Origin: an uncultured Eubacteriales bacterium
GTDB lineage: Bacteria > Bacillota > Clostridia > Christensenellales > Aristaeellaceae
Reading direction: 5' to 3'
Length of the DNA stretch: 57,889 nucleotides
Assembly (NCBI GenBank): GCA_902777335.1
Contig: CACYTF010000012.1
Coordinates: 1 to 57,889 of the forward strand
Below, one piece after another: positions 57,124-57,889 of the stretch; position 1 is the stretch's first letter; every line of letters starts with the position of its first letter. The notes beneath the pieces were generated by a model. The model was not told the origin of the DNA, made no database searches, and saw only the letters and a program-made list of their open reading frames with translations. The position numbers were made by a program, and so were the translations under genes.

Positions 57124-57169
57124 TTGACAAGTGAACCTTCGTTCACTATAATTGAGAACGAAAGTTCAC
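57124..57169 (+). promoter_or_regulatory. Promoter and twin operator of the TetR gene
   Basis: Consensus TTGACA (57124-57129) and TATAAT (57147-57152) with a 17-nt spacer. The spacer contains GTGAAC-CTTC-GTTCAC (57131-57146) and just after the -10 lies GAGAAC-GAAA-GTTCAC (57154-57169). The two palindromes share arms and a 4-nt centre and would cover both promoter elements: classic autorepression. Both also satisfy GAAC-N4-GTTC, the LexA box, so SOS control is an alternative reading. Confidence 0.85.
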
Positions 57170-57188
57170 TCATGCTTTGGAGGTGCAC

Positions 57189-57791
57189 ATGGCCAAGGAC
57201 ACAAGGGAAAGAATACTCGCGGCCGCGCTGCGTCTGTTTTCTGAAAACGGATACGCGGGCACGAACATCCGGGAGCTCACCGCTTCGCTGGGGATGGTCA
57301 AGTCGTCGATATACAAGCATTTTGAGAGCAAGGAAGAGATTTGGGACACCCTGCTGGACGAGATGATCGCCTATTACGGCGCGCGCTTCGGCTCCCCGGA
57401 GCGCCTGCCCCCCGTGCCGGACACGCCGGAGGGCCTGGTCGAGATGACCATGCGCCTGGTCGATTTCACCGTTCACGACGAAAAGGTCATCATGACGCGA
57501 AAGCTGCTGACCATCGAGCAGTTCCGGGACGACCGCGCGCGGGATCTGGCCACAAAACACTTTTTGACGGGGCTCAAGGAGATGTTCACGCCCATCTTCG
57601 CCGGTATGATGGACCGGGGCCTGCTGCGCCGCGACGACCCTGCCATGCTGGCCTTCGCCTACACCGCGCCGATCTCCGCGCTGATCCACCTGTGCGACCG
57701 GGAGCCGGAGAAGGCGCCGGAAGCCATCCGGCAGATCGAGGCGTTCAGCCGGCACTTTGTCAGCGTGTACGGGTTGATGGAAAATGAGTAA
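57189..57791 (+). CDS. TetR/AcrR family transcriptional regulator
   Basis: 200 residues, ATG 57189 with GGAGG 5 nt upstream. The N-terminal helix-turn-helix is RERILAAALRLFSENGYAGT followed by NIRELTASLGMVKSSIYKHF, in canonical TetR form; the rest is an all-helical ligand domain. It likely represses its own promoter through the twin palindromes at 57131-57169. The genes it otherwise controls are not visible; the divergent neighbour is the composite c-di-GMP gene, 208 nt away. Ligand unknown. Confidence 0.92.
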   Translation: MAKDTRERILAAALRLFSENGYAGTNIRELTASLGMVKSSIYKHFESKEEIWDTLLDEMIAYYGARFGSPERLPPVPDTPEGLVEMTMRLVDFTVHDEKVIMTRKLLTIEQFRDDRARDLATKHFLTGLKEMFTPIFAGMMDRGLLRRDDPAMLAFAYTAPISALIHLCDREPEKAPEAIRQIEAFSRHFVSVYGLMENE

Positions 57792-57889
57792 AAAAAAATC
57801 CTTACTTGCACAGTGTTGCTACTAATCCCTTGGTTTCCAAGAGAAAAGGTCTCTATACCGTAACGTTTTCGACGTTTTGAACGACAAAT
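57792..57889. other. AT-richer intergenic end of the window
   Basis: After the TetR stop there is an A9 tract and no open frame or clear promoter before the window ends. A downstream gene cannot be judged. Confidence 0.5.

Overview
The window reads as a chromosomal segment of a high-GC member of the Bacillota, most likely an uncultured gut-type Clostridia. The signs are AGGAGG-type ribosome sites, a YolD-like/UmuC-type polymerase pair under a GAAC-N4-GTTC LexA box, ScpA, a SpoIVFB-like M50 protease, VanW, SpoIIAA/RsbW-type switch proteins, clostripain, and several c-di-GMP enzymes. No rRNA, tRNA, CRISPR array, phage or transposase gene was seen. I identified about 35 protein genes; nearly all other long open frames are GC-driven shadows.

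Left part (1-6.3 kb, minus strand): an ATC-hydrolase-like gene cut by the window edge, a ZIP metal permease and a metallo-beta-lactamase remnant. Behind them sits a five-gene metal block: a P1B-type ATPase, three small proteins sharing its 'PGRLR' HMA-like domain, and a one-helix membrane protein. This resembles ferrosome-type (fez) loci and is the best candidate for an organelle or metal-handling system.

6.3-16.8 kb (minus): a tightly packed set of ten genes that can be one transcript, ending at a hairpin at 6282. In transcription order it holds a clostripain-family peptidase, an ABC ATPase, an ABC permease carrying a regular 27-29 residue repeat domain, a secreted protein, an AIM24 protein, a HAD-phosphatase lipoprotein, an RsbW-like kinase, a SpoIIAA-like STAS protein, a third switch-like protein and an exported prephenate dehydratase.

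17.1-36.8 kb (minus): one gene of 19.7 kb for a secreted filamentous-adhesin-like protein of about 6,570 residues. Its Pro/Glu-rich N-terminal stalk has been expanded by in-frame copies of an intergenic-type DNA repeat. It has no recognisable cell-wall anchor. Upstream (37.0-39.9 kb) lies a LURP-one-like/LytS-type kinase/response-regulator operon. Two 11-bp-phased hexamers between the two units may be the regulator's target.

40-57.9 kb: an SOS cassette (LexA-boxed Y-family polymerase plus YolD-like protein) facing an SRAP gene; M50 protease, ScpA and VanW; then a c-di-GMP neighbourhood (membrane EAL protein, membrane GGDEF protein, and a PAS-GGDEF-EAL-PAS-GGDEF protein with both GGDEF sites degenerate). 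These are interleaved with an MFS transporter, an HD protein, a GH5 glycosidase, a PD-(D/E)XK-like protein and a TetR regulator. A 29-bp palindromic repeat (TGAGTCA arms) occurs seven times and supplies the stop codons of two genes.
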